NCBI RefSeq assembly: GCF_003315485.1
Contig: NZ_QNSE01000011.1
Span: forward strand, 1-64,000
Reading direction: 5' to 3'
Length of the DNA stretch: 64,000 bases
Source: Marinomonas rhizomae
GTDB taxonomy: Bacteria; Pseudomonadota; Gammaproteobacteria; Pseudomonadales; Marinomonadaceae
A model generated the notes under the pieces. That model did not search any database and had not been told where the DNA came from. It saw nothing but the letters and a program-made list of their open reading frames with translations. Within the stretch, counting starts at the first letter, position 1, and the number at the start of each line of letters is the position of its first letter. The translations under genes and the position numbers were made by a program. Below are positions 51,547 to 60,390 of the stretch, one piece after another.

Positions 51547-52482
51547 ATGAAATTATTTTTTATTGCATCACTTTGGCTATCCACTACTTTTAATTCATTC
51601 GCCACTCCAAGAGAAAAAGTTGTGAGCATTGATACAGGTACGGGCAAGTTAGAGGGCACTCTATTGATAAATGATTTAAAAGGGTCTAAAACAGTAGCGT
51701 TAATTATTGCAGGCTCAGGACCAACCGATAGAGATGGCAATACCCCAACAATGATAAACAACTCTTTAAAAATGTTGGCTGATGAACTTGCTAAAATAGG
51801 AGTTTCATCGTTAAGGTATGACAAAAGAGGTATTGGTGAAAGTAAAGATTCAGGGTTAAAGGAAAATGAGCTGCGTTTTGATAACTATATTAATGATGCT
51901 AATAGCTGGGTTGAATACCTGAGGAATTTAAGCAACTTTAACAAAATAATTGTTATTGGTCATAGCGAGGGGGCTTTAATCGGTATGGTTGCTTCACAAC
52001 AAAAAAATGTAGATAAATTTATATCTATAGCAGGTGCAGGACAACCAATAGATCAAACAATACGAGATCAGTTAAAATCGCAACCGCCTATTTTTTTAGA
52101 GCAATCAACACCTATATTAGATAAACTTTTGCAAGGTCAAGCAGTTGAAAATGTTCCTGCATTCTTAAACTCTTTATTTCGTCCAAGTGTGCAATCTTAT
52201 ATGATTTCTTGGTTTAAATACGACCCGAAAAAAGAAATTGCTAAACTTAATAAGCCTGTGTTAATCGTTCAAGGCTCAACAGATATTCAAGTTGGCTTAA
52301 TGGATGCTGATAAACTTGCAGCAGCAAATAAAAAGGCTGAACGAGTTGTAATTCAAAAAATGAATCACATTTTCAAAGAGGCTACTCTTGATAGGCCGTC
52401 CAACTTTAAAACATATAATCAACCTGAGTTATCTATAAAGCCTGAGTTAGTTAAAGTAATTAGTGAGTTTGTACTTAACTAA
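51547..52482 (+). CDS. Exported alpha/beta hydrolase (cassette-like gene)
   Basis: A 311-residue hydrolase with a signal peptide (KLFFIASLWLSTTFNSFA). The oxyanion region LIIAGSGPTDRDGNTP, the RYDKRGIGES segment, the nucleophile elbow VIGHSEGALIG, and a late VLIVQGSTDIQV aspartate and NHIF histidine complete the catalytic triad. This is the periplasmic family often annotated as alpha/beta fold hydrolase/esterase. The start is the ATG at 51547 with AGGGAAC before it. It is AT-rich and flanked by GTTAGGTG upstream and CACCTAAC downstream, so it is probably an integron cassette. Confidence 0.8.
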   Translation: MKLFFIASLWLSTTFNSFATPREKVVSIDTGTGKLEGTLLINDLKGSKTVALIIAGSGPTDRDGNTPTMINNSLKMLADELAKIGVSSLRYDKRGIGESKDSGLKENELRFDNYINDANSWVEYLRNLSNFNKIIVIGHSEGALIGMVASQQKNVDKFISIAGAGQPIDQTIRDQLKSQPPIFLEQSTPILDKLLQGQAVENVPAFLNSLFRPSVQSYMISWFKYDPKKEIAKLNKPVLIVQGSTDIQVGLMDADKLAAANKKAERVVIQKMNHIFKEATLDRPSNFKTYNQPELSIKPELVKVISEFVLN

Positions 52483-52491
52483 TTAAAAAAT

Positions 52492-52522
52492 CACCTAACA
52501 AGCTAATAAATAAGGGCGTTAC
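52492..52522 (+). other. attC-like fragment after the hydrolase gene
   Basis: CACCTAAC (52492-52499) starts a stretch ending in GGGCGTTAC (52514-52522). Both ends resemble the two core sites of attC, but only about 30 bp separate them, so the middle seems deleted. Confidence 0.4.
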
Positions 52523-52534
52523 TTGTAAATCACG

Positions 52535-52825
52535 ATGATCAAGTTTCAGATAGAAGGCGAAATTCATGCAGAGCCTCAAGGTAATTACGGTACCTTTGAA
52601 GAGGTGATGACGGAATTAACCTGCCGCGTAAATATTGCTTAGCACAAAGAACCCAACAGGTATCCTTGTACAGGTTGGAAAACGTGCGGGAGAGGTTATC
52701 AAATTCTTGAATATGATTGCTCTACAACGTTCTACAGGACACTTCTTAAAACCACTCCAGTACTATCTATTTCTACAAAGGGTGTAATTGGAAAAAAGTT
52801 TTGGGTCCTAGTGCAAAATACATAA
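52535..52825 (+). pseudogene. Small cassette-like gene broken by an amber codon
   Basis: A 97-codon frame: MIKFQIEGEIHAEPQG, NYGTFEEVMTELTCRVNIA, TAG (52640-52642), then HKEPNRYPCTGWKTCGRGYQ, ILEYDCSTTFYRTLLKTTPV and GKKFWVLVQNT, TAA. The frame holds on both sides and the whole is protein-like, so a single base change (probably TGG to TAG) broke a small gene. I do not recognise the family. It follows the attC-like fragment by 12 bp. Confidence 0.6.
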
Positions 52826-52932
52826 TAAACAAAGGCAGTATCCTATCTTTTGTATCCTTATCAATGCGTGGTTGATAAAAGTCAGTTAGAAAGGATAATG
52901 TCCGGCTATTTCATCTGTTAATGTTGTCTGCC

Positions 52933-53637
52933 ATGCGTCTTGATAAATTTGTTTGTAAAAGTACTGAGCTAACCCGAAAAGAAGCAGTTCAATACATTCA
53001 TGCGGGTGAGGTTTGCATCAATGGTGAAGTAGTGACAATCGAAGCGACTCAAGTGCATGAAAATAATACGGTGCTCTTGAATGGCGGTAGGCTAATTCCC
53101 CGTGATTTTCGTTACATTATGATGAATAAGCCAGCAGGTACGGTGTGTTCTAATATCGATGAAGTTTATCCGTCACTGTTCAATTTTCTAGACATTGAAA
53201 AAGCTTCTGAGCTTCATATAGCAGGACGCTTGGATGCGGATACAACCGGCTTGGTGCTGATTACCGATGATGGGCGCTGGTCTTTTAATATCACACTGCC
53301 AACGAATGGTTGCTGCAAAGCCTATCGAGTTCAGTTGTCTCGAGCGATTTCAAAAGAGAGTAGCCAAGACCTTATTGCTCAGTTTAAAAAGGGGCTGAAA
53401 CTGCAAGGTGAACAAGGTTTAACTCGTCCCGCTAAATTAGACATCATTACTCCAAAAGAAGTACTTTTAACCATCACTGAAGGCAAGTTTCATCAGGTAA
53501 AGCGCATGTTTTCTGCCGTTGGAAATCGTGTGGTCGGTTTACATCGAGAACAAATTGGCGAGGTTTTCCTTGACCTTGAGGTCGGGCAATGGCGTTATTT
53601 ATCTAAGAACGAAGTAGAGTCTTTCAATAATAATTAA
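52933..53637 (+). CDS. rsuA: 16S rRNA pseudouridine synthase RsuA
   Basis: A pseudouridine synthase of about 234 residues. An N-terminal S4 domain (MRLDKFVCKSTELTRKEAV) is followed by YIMMNKPAGTVCSN, the catalytic aspartate in AGRLDADTTGLVL and the late EGKFHQVKRMFSAVGNRV. Order and length match RsuA (U516 of 16S rRNA). The start is set at the ATG that begins MRLDK by family comparison; a second ATG 12 bp earlier is possible and neither has a clear ribosome-binding site. A short gap separates it from the epimerase gene. Confidence 0.88.
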   Translation: MRLDKFVCKSTELTRKEAVQYIHAGEVCINGEVVTIEATQVHENNTVLLNGGRLIPRDFRYIMMNKPAGTVCSNIDEVYPSLFNFLDIEKASELHIAGRLDADTTGLVLITDDGRWSFNITLPTNGCCKAYRVQLSRAISKESSQDLIAQFKKGLKLQGEQGLTRPAKLDIITPKEVLLTITEGKFHQVKRMFSAVGNRVVGLHREQIGEVFLDLEVGQWRYLSKNEVESFNNN

Positions 53638-53656
53638 AATACATTGAGGTTAGATT

Positions 53657-54565
53657 ATGACAGCAAAGAGAATATTATTTACAGGTGGATCTGGAAAAGC
53701 AGGTAAGCATGCGGTTGCTTATCTTATTGATCAGGGGTATCGAGTGCTTAATGTAGACTTGACGCCACTGGATCATCCCAAAGTCGATAACCTAATCGCG
53801 GACATTACTGATTCCGGCCAGATGTTCAACGCCATGAGTTCGTATGCTGGTTTTGATGAATTAGAGCCTGGTACTGGTATGCCAGTATTTGATGCCGTGG
53901 TGCATTTTGCCGCGGTGCCTAGAATCCTAATTAATCCAGATAACGAAACCTTTCGAGTGAATACCATTGGCACTTACAACGTTATCGAGGCCGCTGTAAA
54001 ACTTGGTATTAAAAAAGTGATTGTTGCGTCGTCAGAAACTACATATGGTATTTGTTTTTCTGATGGTCAAACTAATCCTCATTCTTTGCCATTAGAAGAA
54101 GATTACGATGTTGATCCTATGGACAGCTACGGTTTGTCTAAAGTAGTTAACGAGAAAACAGCACGTAGTTTTCAGCGTCGTTCAGGGATTGATATTTATG
54201 CGCTGCGCATTGGTAATGTGATTGAGCCTCATGAATACACTGAACTGTTTCCGAATTATTTTAAACAGCCTGAAGTTCGCCGTCGAAATGCCTTTTGCTA
54301 TATCGATGCCCGTGACCTTGGGCAAATTGTCGATTTATGTTTGCAAAAAGACGGCTTAGGTTTTCAAATATTTAATGCTGGAAATGATCACAATAGTGCG
54401 GTTATTCCAACAAAAGAATTAGCTGAGCGATTTTTTTCTGGTGTGCCATTTACTCGAGAAATGGGCGAACATGAAGCCTTGTTTTCAAACCGTAAAATCC
54501 GTGATGTGCTGGGCTTCAAAGAACAACATAACTGGCGTAAGTATGTGAGTGCTTCTGGTGAGTAA
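53657..54565 (+). CDS. NAD-dependent epimerase/dehydratase
   Basis: A 302-residue extended short-chain dehydrogenase. The Rossmann motif FTGGSGKAGKHAV, the VVHFAAVPRIL loop, SSETTYG and the catalytic YGLSK (Tyr-x-x-x-Lys) are present, followed by a substrate domain with YIDARDLGQIVDL. It likely acts on a sugar nucleotide or a uronic acid; the family is broad. It starts 20 bp after rsuA and probably shares its transcript. Confidence 0.85.
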   Translation: MTAKRILFTGGSGKAGKHAVAYLIDQGYRVLNVDLTPLDHPKVDNLIADITDSGQMFNAMSSYAGFDELEPGTGMPVFDAVVHFAAVPRILINPDNETFRVNTIGTYNVIEAAVKLGIKKVIVASSETTYGICFSDGQTNPHSLPLEEDYDVDPMDSYGLSKVVNEKTARSFQRRSGIDIYALRIGNVIEPHEYTELFPNYFKQPEVRRRNAFCYIDARDLGQIVDLCLQKDGLGFQIFNAGNDHNSAVIPTKELAERFFSGVPFTREMGEHEALFSNRKIRDVLGFKEQHNWRKYVSASGE

Positions 54566-54635
54566 AATTTAAAGGAAAAATATCACAACATTAATCCTAT
54601 TTCATTGAGCTAGGAAAGTGTGCGATGGCTTAAAA

Positions 54636-54660
54636 AACGGCTTCTGTTTTAGAAGCCGTT
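54636..54660 (-). terminator. Terminator for the flavin monooxygenase gene
   Basis: AACGGCTTCT (54636-54645), loop GTTTT, AGAAGCCGTT (54651-54660). On the minus strand a T-run follows (TTTT from the A-run at 54632-54635). It ends the leftward monooxygenase gene. The same 29-bp hairpin recurs at 59156. Confidence 0.85.
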
Positions 54661-54694
54661 GAGGTGTTTTAGGATGAGATAACTTAGTCTGTCC

Positions 54695-56524
54695 TTAGCT
54701 TAAATGATGGACTGGCTCCATGCCGTATACGGGTGTTTCTATTCCTTCCATACGCGCTTTTATTTGCAGTGATAGATACTGAGAGTAGTGTCTTGATTGA
54801 TGTAAATTGCCGCCATGGAACCAGAGGGCTTCTTGATGAGTTGGTTTCCACATATTGCGAAGCTCTCCTTCCCATGGGCCAGGATCTTTTGCTGTGTTCG
54901 ATCCCATGCCCCAGCATTTCCCCACTTTGTCAGCGACGTCTTGGGAGATGATTTTTGCTGCCCAGCCGTTCATCGATCCGAACCCTGTTGCGTATACGAT
55001 TAAATCCGCTTCTAGTTCAGTACCATCCGTAAGTAACACAGATTTTGGCTTTATGCTCTTAATAGAAACTCCAGCCTTAAGTTTAATGTCCCCATTGGCG
55101 ACAAGTTCTGAAGCACCCACATCAATGTAATAGCCTGAGCCACGGCGAAGGTATTTCATAAATAAACCAGAGCCATCTTCGCCAAAGTCTAGCAGGAATC
55201 CTGCATCTGTTAAGCGTTGGTAGAAGTCTTTGTCTTTTTCAGCTACTGCTTGATAAGCTGGAATATGAAATTGTGGCATCACCTGAAAGGGAATGGATGC
55301 AAAGGTTAAATCTGCTTTATAGGTAGTCATGCCATTCTCGACGGCTTCTTCTGAGTACAAACCGCCCAGAACGAGCTCCATCAATGAATCAGATTTGATG
55401 ATATGAGTGGATGAGCGCTGGATCATAGTGACATCTGCATCGTTTTCCCACAGGGCACAGCAGATATCATGGGCTGAGTTGTTGCCACCAAGAACGATGC
55501 ATTTTTTTCCTTTATAGGCTTCTCCGCCAGGATGCTGGCTGGAATGATGTTGTTCTCCTTCAAAGGTATCCATTCCTGGTATGTTGGGCATGTTCGGTAT
55601 GCCAGACATGCCGGTTGCTAGTATGAGTTGCTTAGGGCGAAGGGTGAGTTTCTCGCCTTTTTTATCAATCGTTACTAGCCATTCTTGTTTTTCTTCATCA
55701 AATTCTGCATGCGTACAGCGTGTTGATCCCCAATAATTGATTTCCATGACTTTGGTGTACATCTCTAACCAATCACCCACTTTGTCTTTTGGAGTGAAGA
55801 CCGGCCAGTTTTCAGGGAAAGGAAGGTAAGGCATGTGGTCATACCAAATAGGATCGTGTAATGAGAGTGATTTGTAACGATTGCGCCATGTATCACCTGG
55901 TTTTGGTAGGGCATCAATCACAATAGTGGGAACATCAAGCTGACGCAGGCGAGCAGCTAGACCTATGCCGCCTTGTCCTCCGCCGATAATCAGGCAATAA
56001 GGTTGTTTTGTATACCCTAGAGTGGCTTCTTCATGTTGGCGTTTCTCTAGCCATGTTTGGCGGTTTTTATTGGCACCATGTTCAGCCCCTTTCGGACGAA
56101 GCCTGTTTCGTTTTTCTGGATGATCTTTAAGTTCCGTCATTGTTGTTAGGAAAGTCCAAGCAAGGTTATTACGCAATCGTAAATAGGCACGTCCTTTAGC
56201 AACAGCCGTTTCAAAGCTAATCCAAGCATCAATCACACCGTCCGCTTCGGTGGCATCTTCTTCTAATTGCCAGTTAGTCGGACAAACATGTTTCATGGTG
56301 TTTGCGATCATGTCGCTAATGGCAGTGCGACCTTCAAGGGTTTTAATGTTCCAGGTGAAGGAGATTAAATCACGCCAATAGCCATTTTCTTCGAACAGCA
56401 GTGCTGCATCGGTTGGGGTATTTGAGCTAAGAGTGCCCGATAATTTTTCTAGCCAATCCATAACTGCTGTGTTGGGTTGATGCATTGTATTTAGTGAAGA
56501 TATTTTTTTTGAAGAATCCGTCAT
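54695..56524 (-). CDS. Flavin-containing monooxygenase with N-terminal SnoaL-like domain
   Basis: A 609-residue protein. Residues about 35-145 look like an NTF2/SnoaL-like fold (FEENGYWRDLISFTWNIKT, AWISFETAVAKGRAYLRL). From about 170 comes an FAD/NADPH oxidoreductase: LIIGGGQGGIGLAARLR (FAD), LSLHDPIWYDHMPYLPFP, a second GxGxxA/S-type VLGGNNSAHDICCAL (NADPH), and IVYATGF near the C-terminus, the family of Baeyer-Villiger and N-hydroxylating enzymes. It is divergent from the sigma-54 activator, with a -24/-12 promoter 97 bp upstream. Substrate unknown. Confidence 0.85.
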   Translation of the reverse strand: MTDSSKKISSLNTMHQPNTAVMDWLEKLSGTLSSNTPTDAALLFEENGYWRDLISFTWNIKTLEGRTAISDMIANTMKHVCPTNWQLEEDATEADGVIDAWISFETAVAKGRAYLRLRNNLAWTFLTTMTELKDHPEKRNRLRPKGAEHGANKNRQTWLEKRQHEEATLGYTKQPYCLIIGGGQGGIGLAARLRQLDVPTIVIDALPKPGDTWRNRYKSLSLHDPIWYDHMPYLPFPENWPVFTPKDKVGDWLEMYTKVMEINYWGSTRCTHAEFDEEKQEWLVTIDKKGEKLTLRPKQLILATGMSGIPNMPNIPGMDTFEGEQHHSSQHPGGEAYKGKKCIVLGGNNSAHDICCALWENDADVTMIQRSSTHIIKSDSLMELVLGGLYSEEAVENGMTTYKADLTFASIPFQVMPQFHIPAYQAVAEKDKDFYQRLTDAGFLLDFGEDGSGLFMKYLRRGSGYYIDVGASELVANGDIKLKAGVSIKSIKPKSVLLTDGTELEADLIVYATGFGSMNGWAAKIISQDVADKVGKCWGMGSNTAKDPGPWEGELRNMWKPTHQEALWFHGGNLHQSRHYSQYLSLQIKARMEGIETPVYGMEPVHHLS

Positions 56525-56620
56525 AAGTTACTCCAATGTAGATTATTATTTTTATTGCTACCCTGATACCAAGTTCATATGCTTGCGTTTCTTTTGAACT
56601 ATATTGGTAATGACGATGGA

Positions 56621-56635
56621 GCAGTATGTGTGCCA
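56621..56635 (-). promoter_or_regulatory. Sigma-54 (-24/-12) promoter for the flavin monooxygenase
   Basis: TGGCACACATACTGC on the minus strand: GG and GC are exactly 10 nt apart, and TGGCAC matches the -24 consensus. It is about 97 bp before the monooxygenase start and the gene across the gap encodes a sigma-54 activator. Confidence 0.8.
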
Positions 56636-56728
56636 ATAAAATACTCTGAATGTATTTTTTATAACGGTATGATTTATTTGGTTTATTTTTTAAATTGAGC
56701 TTAATTAAATAATAATACATTCCGTATT

Positions 56729-56765
56729 CGTTACACTTGTAATGCTTTTTTGTACAGGTGTAACG
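56729..56765. promoter_or_regulatory. Upstream activator site (inverted repeat)
   Basis: CGTTACACTTGTA (56729-56741) and TACAGGTGTAACG (56753-56765) form a 13-bp inverted repeat with one mismatch and an 11-bp spacer. It lies about 95-145 bp upstream of the -24/-12 promoter, the normal distance for an enhancer bound by the AcoR-like activator. Confidence 0.7.
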
Positions 56766-56932
56766 CCCAGTGTTCACCTTTTAACTGAGTGGAAATAGGC
56801 ACGTCTGAGATGTTGATCTTGAGTTGGGGGATGAATCAGAATGGGGTAAAGAAGTATAGAAAGCCTGATTTTTCGCGCGTAGACTGCAAGTAACCTAAAA
56901 ATAAAAATAATAGTCAGGAGCAAAGAGTCTGT

Positions 56933-58912
56933 ATGAATAATACAAGTCAGCAACGTCGGCATATTGATGCAATACTTAGCTACAGTGGCGGCCAAGTCTT
57001 AAGTCGGCATTATTCTCCCCATGAGTTAATTGGGCGTTCTTGGCAGCGATGTCTTAGTGACTATGGCTTAGACCCAAGCCAGCCAAGACCAGCTCGTATT
57101 GTGACGCATCAGATTCTTCGCGAGCACCAAGATTCGGTGGATGAATTTTTGAATGTTGCACGTGCCGGTGTTGAGCAGCTCTATACGCAAATAGCAGGTT
57201 TGGGTTATGTCTTGTTATTGAGTGATTATCGAGGCATTACTGTGCAATTTTTAGGAAGTAAAAATGACGATGAGCGTTTGCATAGAGCGGGTCTGTATTT
57301 AGGGGCGGACTGGAGTGAGCAATATGCAGGTACTTGTGCGGTAGGTACTTGTATTCAAGAACAACAGGCTCTAACTTGCCATCGAGTTGATCACTTTGAT
57401 AGCTCTCATATCGGCTTGACCTGTACTGCTGCGCCGATTAAAGATCCATCTGGTCAGTTACTGGCGGTGCTGGATATTTCGGCGCTTGATTCGTCACGAA
57501 CACCGGATAGTCAAAATTTTGCTTTGCATTTAACTCAGCTTTACGCTCGATTAATCGAGGATGCGTATTTTTTGAGACGTTATCGGCACAGCTTGATTTT
57601 TAAGTGCGATCAGTCTCGTGAATTGGTTCAAGTAAATGGGCAGTGTTTATTTGCATTAGATGAAGGGGGTGAAGTATTGGCTGCAAACACCGCTGGCCGT
57701 AGTTTATTATTACAATGTCATATGGTTGATTTGCCAAGGATATCTTTACCTACATTGTTAGAATGCCAGTGGCGGGATATTGTCTCTATCAATTACGAGA
57801 GTAAAGATGGTATCCGGGCCTTTCGTTTATCGGGAACACAGCAAACCTTGTTTGGTATGTTGATAGAGCCCGCCACAAATGTGCCTTATCAGCCTCAACT
57901 TTCACAAATACTGGCTTCCCAAGAGGAGTCAGTTCCTCAGCTTGATGGATTGAGTGCGGATGATCCCGCCATGCGCAAAACGATTAGTCTGGCAAAACGG
58001 CTACGTCATCGAGATATGAACCTACTGATTCTAGGTGATACAGGTACGGGGAAAGAGGTATTGGCCCAAGCAATTCACGACTCAAGCCATCGTGCCCAGA
58101 AACCTTATATAGCAGTTAATTGTGCTGCTATTCCGGAGTCTTTAATTGAAAGCGAACTTTTTGGTTATGCACCTGGAACCTTTACTGGTGGTCGGGCAAA
58201 AGGGGCGAAAGGGTTAATTCAGCAGGCGAGTGGTGGCACTCTTTTTCTTGATGAGATTGGGGATATGCCTCTGCATTTGCAAACCCGTTTACTGCGTGTA
58301 TTGGCCGAAGGGCAAGTTATGCCATTAGGTGCGCTACAAGCAGTCGGTGTAGATGTTCGTGTATTGGCGGCTACGCATTGTAACCTCACTCAGCTTATTA
58401 AAGAGGGGCGTTTCAGAGAGGATTTATTTTATCGACTTAATGGTGCTACATTAAGTTTACCTACCCTCCAAGCTCGCGCAGATAAAGCGTATCTGATTCA
58501 AATGCTTTTAAAGAAAATTAATCCAGTAGTGAGGTTAAGGGCCGATGCGATGAGTGCGCTTTTAGCTCATGAATGGCCGGGTAATATCCGCCAACTGGTT
58601 AATACATTAACCTTTGCTGATGCCATTTGTGAAAGCGATGAAATCTCTATACAGCACCTTCCCGAAGAGTTTTTTGACCATCAAAATGGATTGGTTGAAC
58701 CATATATTCCACTTCACCCAATCGCACCAACGTATGCGAATTGCTGCTCTGAATCGTCAGTAGAGGATTCAGAGCAGCAATTTTTATTGAATTTATTACG
58801 ACAGCGGCGTTGGAATGTCTCTGCCGTTGCAAAAAAATTGGGTGTGTCGCGACCCACGGTATATCGTCGAATGGCGAAATATCAAATAGTTCAGCCCAAG
58901 AATAGGTTATGA
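56933..58912 (+). CDS. Sigma-54-dependent activator, AcoR-like
   Basis: A 659-residue regulator. The N-terminal GAF-type sensor (about 60-200, with YAGTCAVGTCIQEQQALTCH) is followed by a PAS-like linker (LFALDEGGEVLAANTAGRSL), an AAA+ domain (Walker A GDTGTGKEVLAQAI near residue 366, GTFTGG in place of the usual GAFTGA, Walker B GGTLFLDEIGDMP) and a Fis-type helix-turn-helix tail (NVSAVAKKLGVSRPTVYRRM). It activates sigma-54 promoters on ligand binding. The flavin monooxygenase, divergent across a 408-bp gap with a sigma-54 promoter, is the evident target. The GTFTGG variant is known in AcoR-type activators. Confidence 0.9.
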   Translation: MNNTSQQRRHIDAILSYSGGQVLSRHYSPHELIGRSWQRCLSDYGLDPSQPRPARIVTHQILREHQDSVDEFLNVARAGVEQLYTQIAGLGYVLLLSDYRGITVQFLGSKNDDERLHRAGLYLGADWSEQYAGTCAVGTCIQEQQALTCHRVDHFDSSHIGLTCTAAPIKDPSGQLLAVLDISALDSSRTPDSQNFALHLTQLYARLIEDAYFLRRYRHSLIFKCDQSRELVQVNGQCLFALDEGGEVLAANTAGRSLLLQCHMVDLPRISLPTLLECQWRDIVSINYESKDGIRAFRLSGTQQTLFGMLIEPATNVPYQPQLSQILASQEESVPQLDGLSADDPAMRKTISLAKRLRHRDMNLLILGDTGTGKEVLAQAIHDSSHRAQKPYIAVNCAAIPESLIESELFGYAPGTFTGGRAKGAKGLIQQASGGTLFLDEIGDMPLHLQTRLLRVLAEGQVMPLGALQAVGVDVRVLAATHCNLTQLIKEGRFREDLFYRLNGATLSLPTLQARADKAYLIQMLLKKINPVVRLRADAMSALLAHEWPGNIRQLVNTLTFADAICESDEISIQHLPEEFFDHQNGLVEPYIPLHPIAPTYANCCSESSVEDSEQQFLLNLLRQRRWNVSAVAKKLGVSRPTVYRRMAKYQIVQPKNRL

Positions 58913-59159
58913 AAAATGTAAAAAATTATCATGGAACTCGATGGAGAGAAGCATTCTTTTTTGGGTTCTAGGGGGATTTGTATTGTAGGGAAGGGAAGGG
59001 AAGGGGGGACTGGAGCTTCCAGACCTATTTGATAAGAAGGCATTGGAGTGAGGTCTAAAAATGGTAAAACCTTTGGCTGATTTGCTTAATGTTCTTTTTG
59101 GCGCCGAGAACTAAGTAATACCTATATTCTGTAATAGCGGAGGAAATATTATATGAAAA
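58913..59159. other. Intergenic stretch before the terminator
   Basis: About 250 bp with a purine-rich run (58990-59005) and CTGGAGCTTCCAG (59010-59022), a near-palindrome. Only a 17-codon frame is open near 59061. No gene is supported. Confidence 0.35.
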
Positions 59160-59188
59160 AACGGCTTCTGTTTTAGAAGCCGTTTTTT
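59156..59188. terminator. Bidirectional terminator, copy of the hairpin at 54632
   Basis: AACGGCTTCT (59160-59169), loop GTTTT, AGAAGCCGTT (59175-59184), flanked by A-run and T-run. It can end the activator transcript and the convergent glutaredoxin gene. The 29 bp from the A-run through the stem are the same as at 54632-54660. Confidence 0.88.
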
Positions 59189-59222
59189 AAGCATTAGGAG
59201 GATCAGTTGTGCGTGATAAACG

Positions 59223-59594
59223 TTAAGCAAAGCGTTTTTCTAGGTAACTGATGATTTCCGAAGATTCGTACATCCATTCCACTTTGCCATCTTGTTCGAT
59301 TCGTAGGCATGGGACTTTTACTTTACCACCACCTTCAAGCAATTCTGCACGGTGCTTTGACCCTTCTGGTGCGTTACGCTTTTCAATAGGTAGGTTCAGC
59401 TTGTACATGGCTCTGCGCGTTTTAGTGCAAAATGGACAGGCAGCAAACTGATAAAGTGAGAACTTTTTAAGTTCTTTATTTATCTCTTCTTGTTCTTTTG
59501 GAGCACGTTTTTTCTTAGAGCCACGGGTAACAAGATCAACCACTATAATGATATAGCCTAGTAAATTTCGGATGAGGTTTATTAACATTTTCAT
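59223..59594 (-). CDS. Membrane-anchored glutaredoxin
   Basis: A 123-residue protein. An N-terminal hydrophobic helix (INLIRNLLGYIIIVVDLV) is followed by a basic linker and a glutaredoxin/GST-N-like thioredoxin fold with the dithiol CPFC (FAACPFCTKTRRAM), a VKVPCLRIE cis-proline and SSEIISYLE. It should sit with its active site in the cytoplasm or periplasm depending on topology; the positive linker after the helix suggests cytoplasm. Substrates unknown. Confidence 0.85.
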   Translation of the reverse strand: MKMLINLIRNLLGYIIIVVDLVTRGSKKKRAPKEQEEINKELKKFSLYQFAACPFCTKTRRAMYKLNLPIEKRNAPEGSKHRAELLEGGGKVKVPCLRIEQDGKVEWMYESSEIISYLEKRFA

Positions 59595-59860
59595 GCAGGG
59601 TGCTCGCTTGTTCTCAGAACTTAAATCAATGAGGAAGTTTTTAATGGGGTCATTCTAACGGTAAAGTGCTTATCATTTAAGGGCTAGAGAGGAATGTTTT
59701 CAATTAGTGTTCTGGAATGTGTCATTATCAAGCTTAAATTGTCGTTACAGCTTTGCTTGTGATGCATCCGGTGAAGTTTAGATTGGTATGGTTGGTGGTA
59801 TTGTTTGTGTATTCGTTGGTTTAACAGACTGAAATAGGTGCTGACTTTGTAGGAGGGGAG

Positions 59861-60349
59861 ATGAAAATAGAGGTTGAAAATTCCATTGATGAAAGAAGTA
59901 AAGAGTATCTTGATGGCTTTCTCCATTCTTTACCTCTAGAGGTTGCTGAAAAATACACTTCGTTTAGTGCAGATTACTACTGTGCCGATGAGTACAATGC
60001 CAACATTTGCGCCGATTTGATTGTGCGTGGTGAAAAACGAGCATCCTGTAGTATGAAACATTGGTACAGCCATGAAGGCGAAGCCATGCCAGAGGTTGGT
60101 CATTTACAAGTTGTGACCAATTGGGACGGTAAGCCCTTGTGCATCATAGAAATTACCTCAGTTACAGAGTGTCAGTATTGTGATATTAGTGCTGAATTTG
60201 CTTCAGCTGAAGGCGAAGGAGATAAAACCTTGGCTTGGTGGCGTGAAGCACATTGGGCGTTTTTTTCCGCGGAGTGCAAGGCATTAGATATCGAGCCAAC
60301 TGAAGAGATGTTGCTGGTGTTAGAGCACTTTAAGGTGGTTTATAAATAG
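59861..60349 (+). CDS. ASCH domain protein
   Basis: A 162-residue protein with the ASCH RNA-binding-like fold. Marks are IVRGEKRASCSMKHWYSHEG, VGHLQVVTNWDGKPLCIIEI and EFASAEGEGDKTLAWWREAH followed by WAFFSAEC. The family has a cleft similar to PUA domains and includes amidohydrolases acting on N4-acetylcytidine. This protein is longer than the YqfB type and belongs to the ASCH group often found alone. GGAGG precedes the start. Confidence 0.85.
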   Translation: MKIEVENSIDERSKEYLDGFLHSLPLEVAEKYTSFSADYYCADEYNANICADLIVRGEKRASCSMKHWYSHEGEAMPEVGHLQVVTNWDGKPLCIIEITSVTECQYCDISAEFASAEGEGDKTLAWWREAHWAFFSAECKALDIEPTEEMLLVLEHFKVVYK

Positions 60350-60390
60350 GGAAATACTAATAAGTTGACCTTCTCACACTTCACTTTGAG

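Noticed and set aside
51342..51824. Leftward frame of 160 codons over the hydrolase gene
   Set aside because: It is antisense to the signal peptide and oxyanion region of a clear hydrolase and lacks a start signal.
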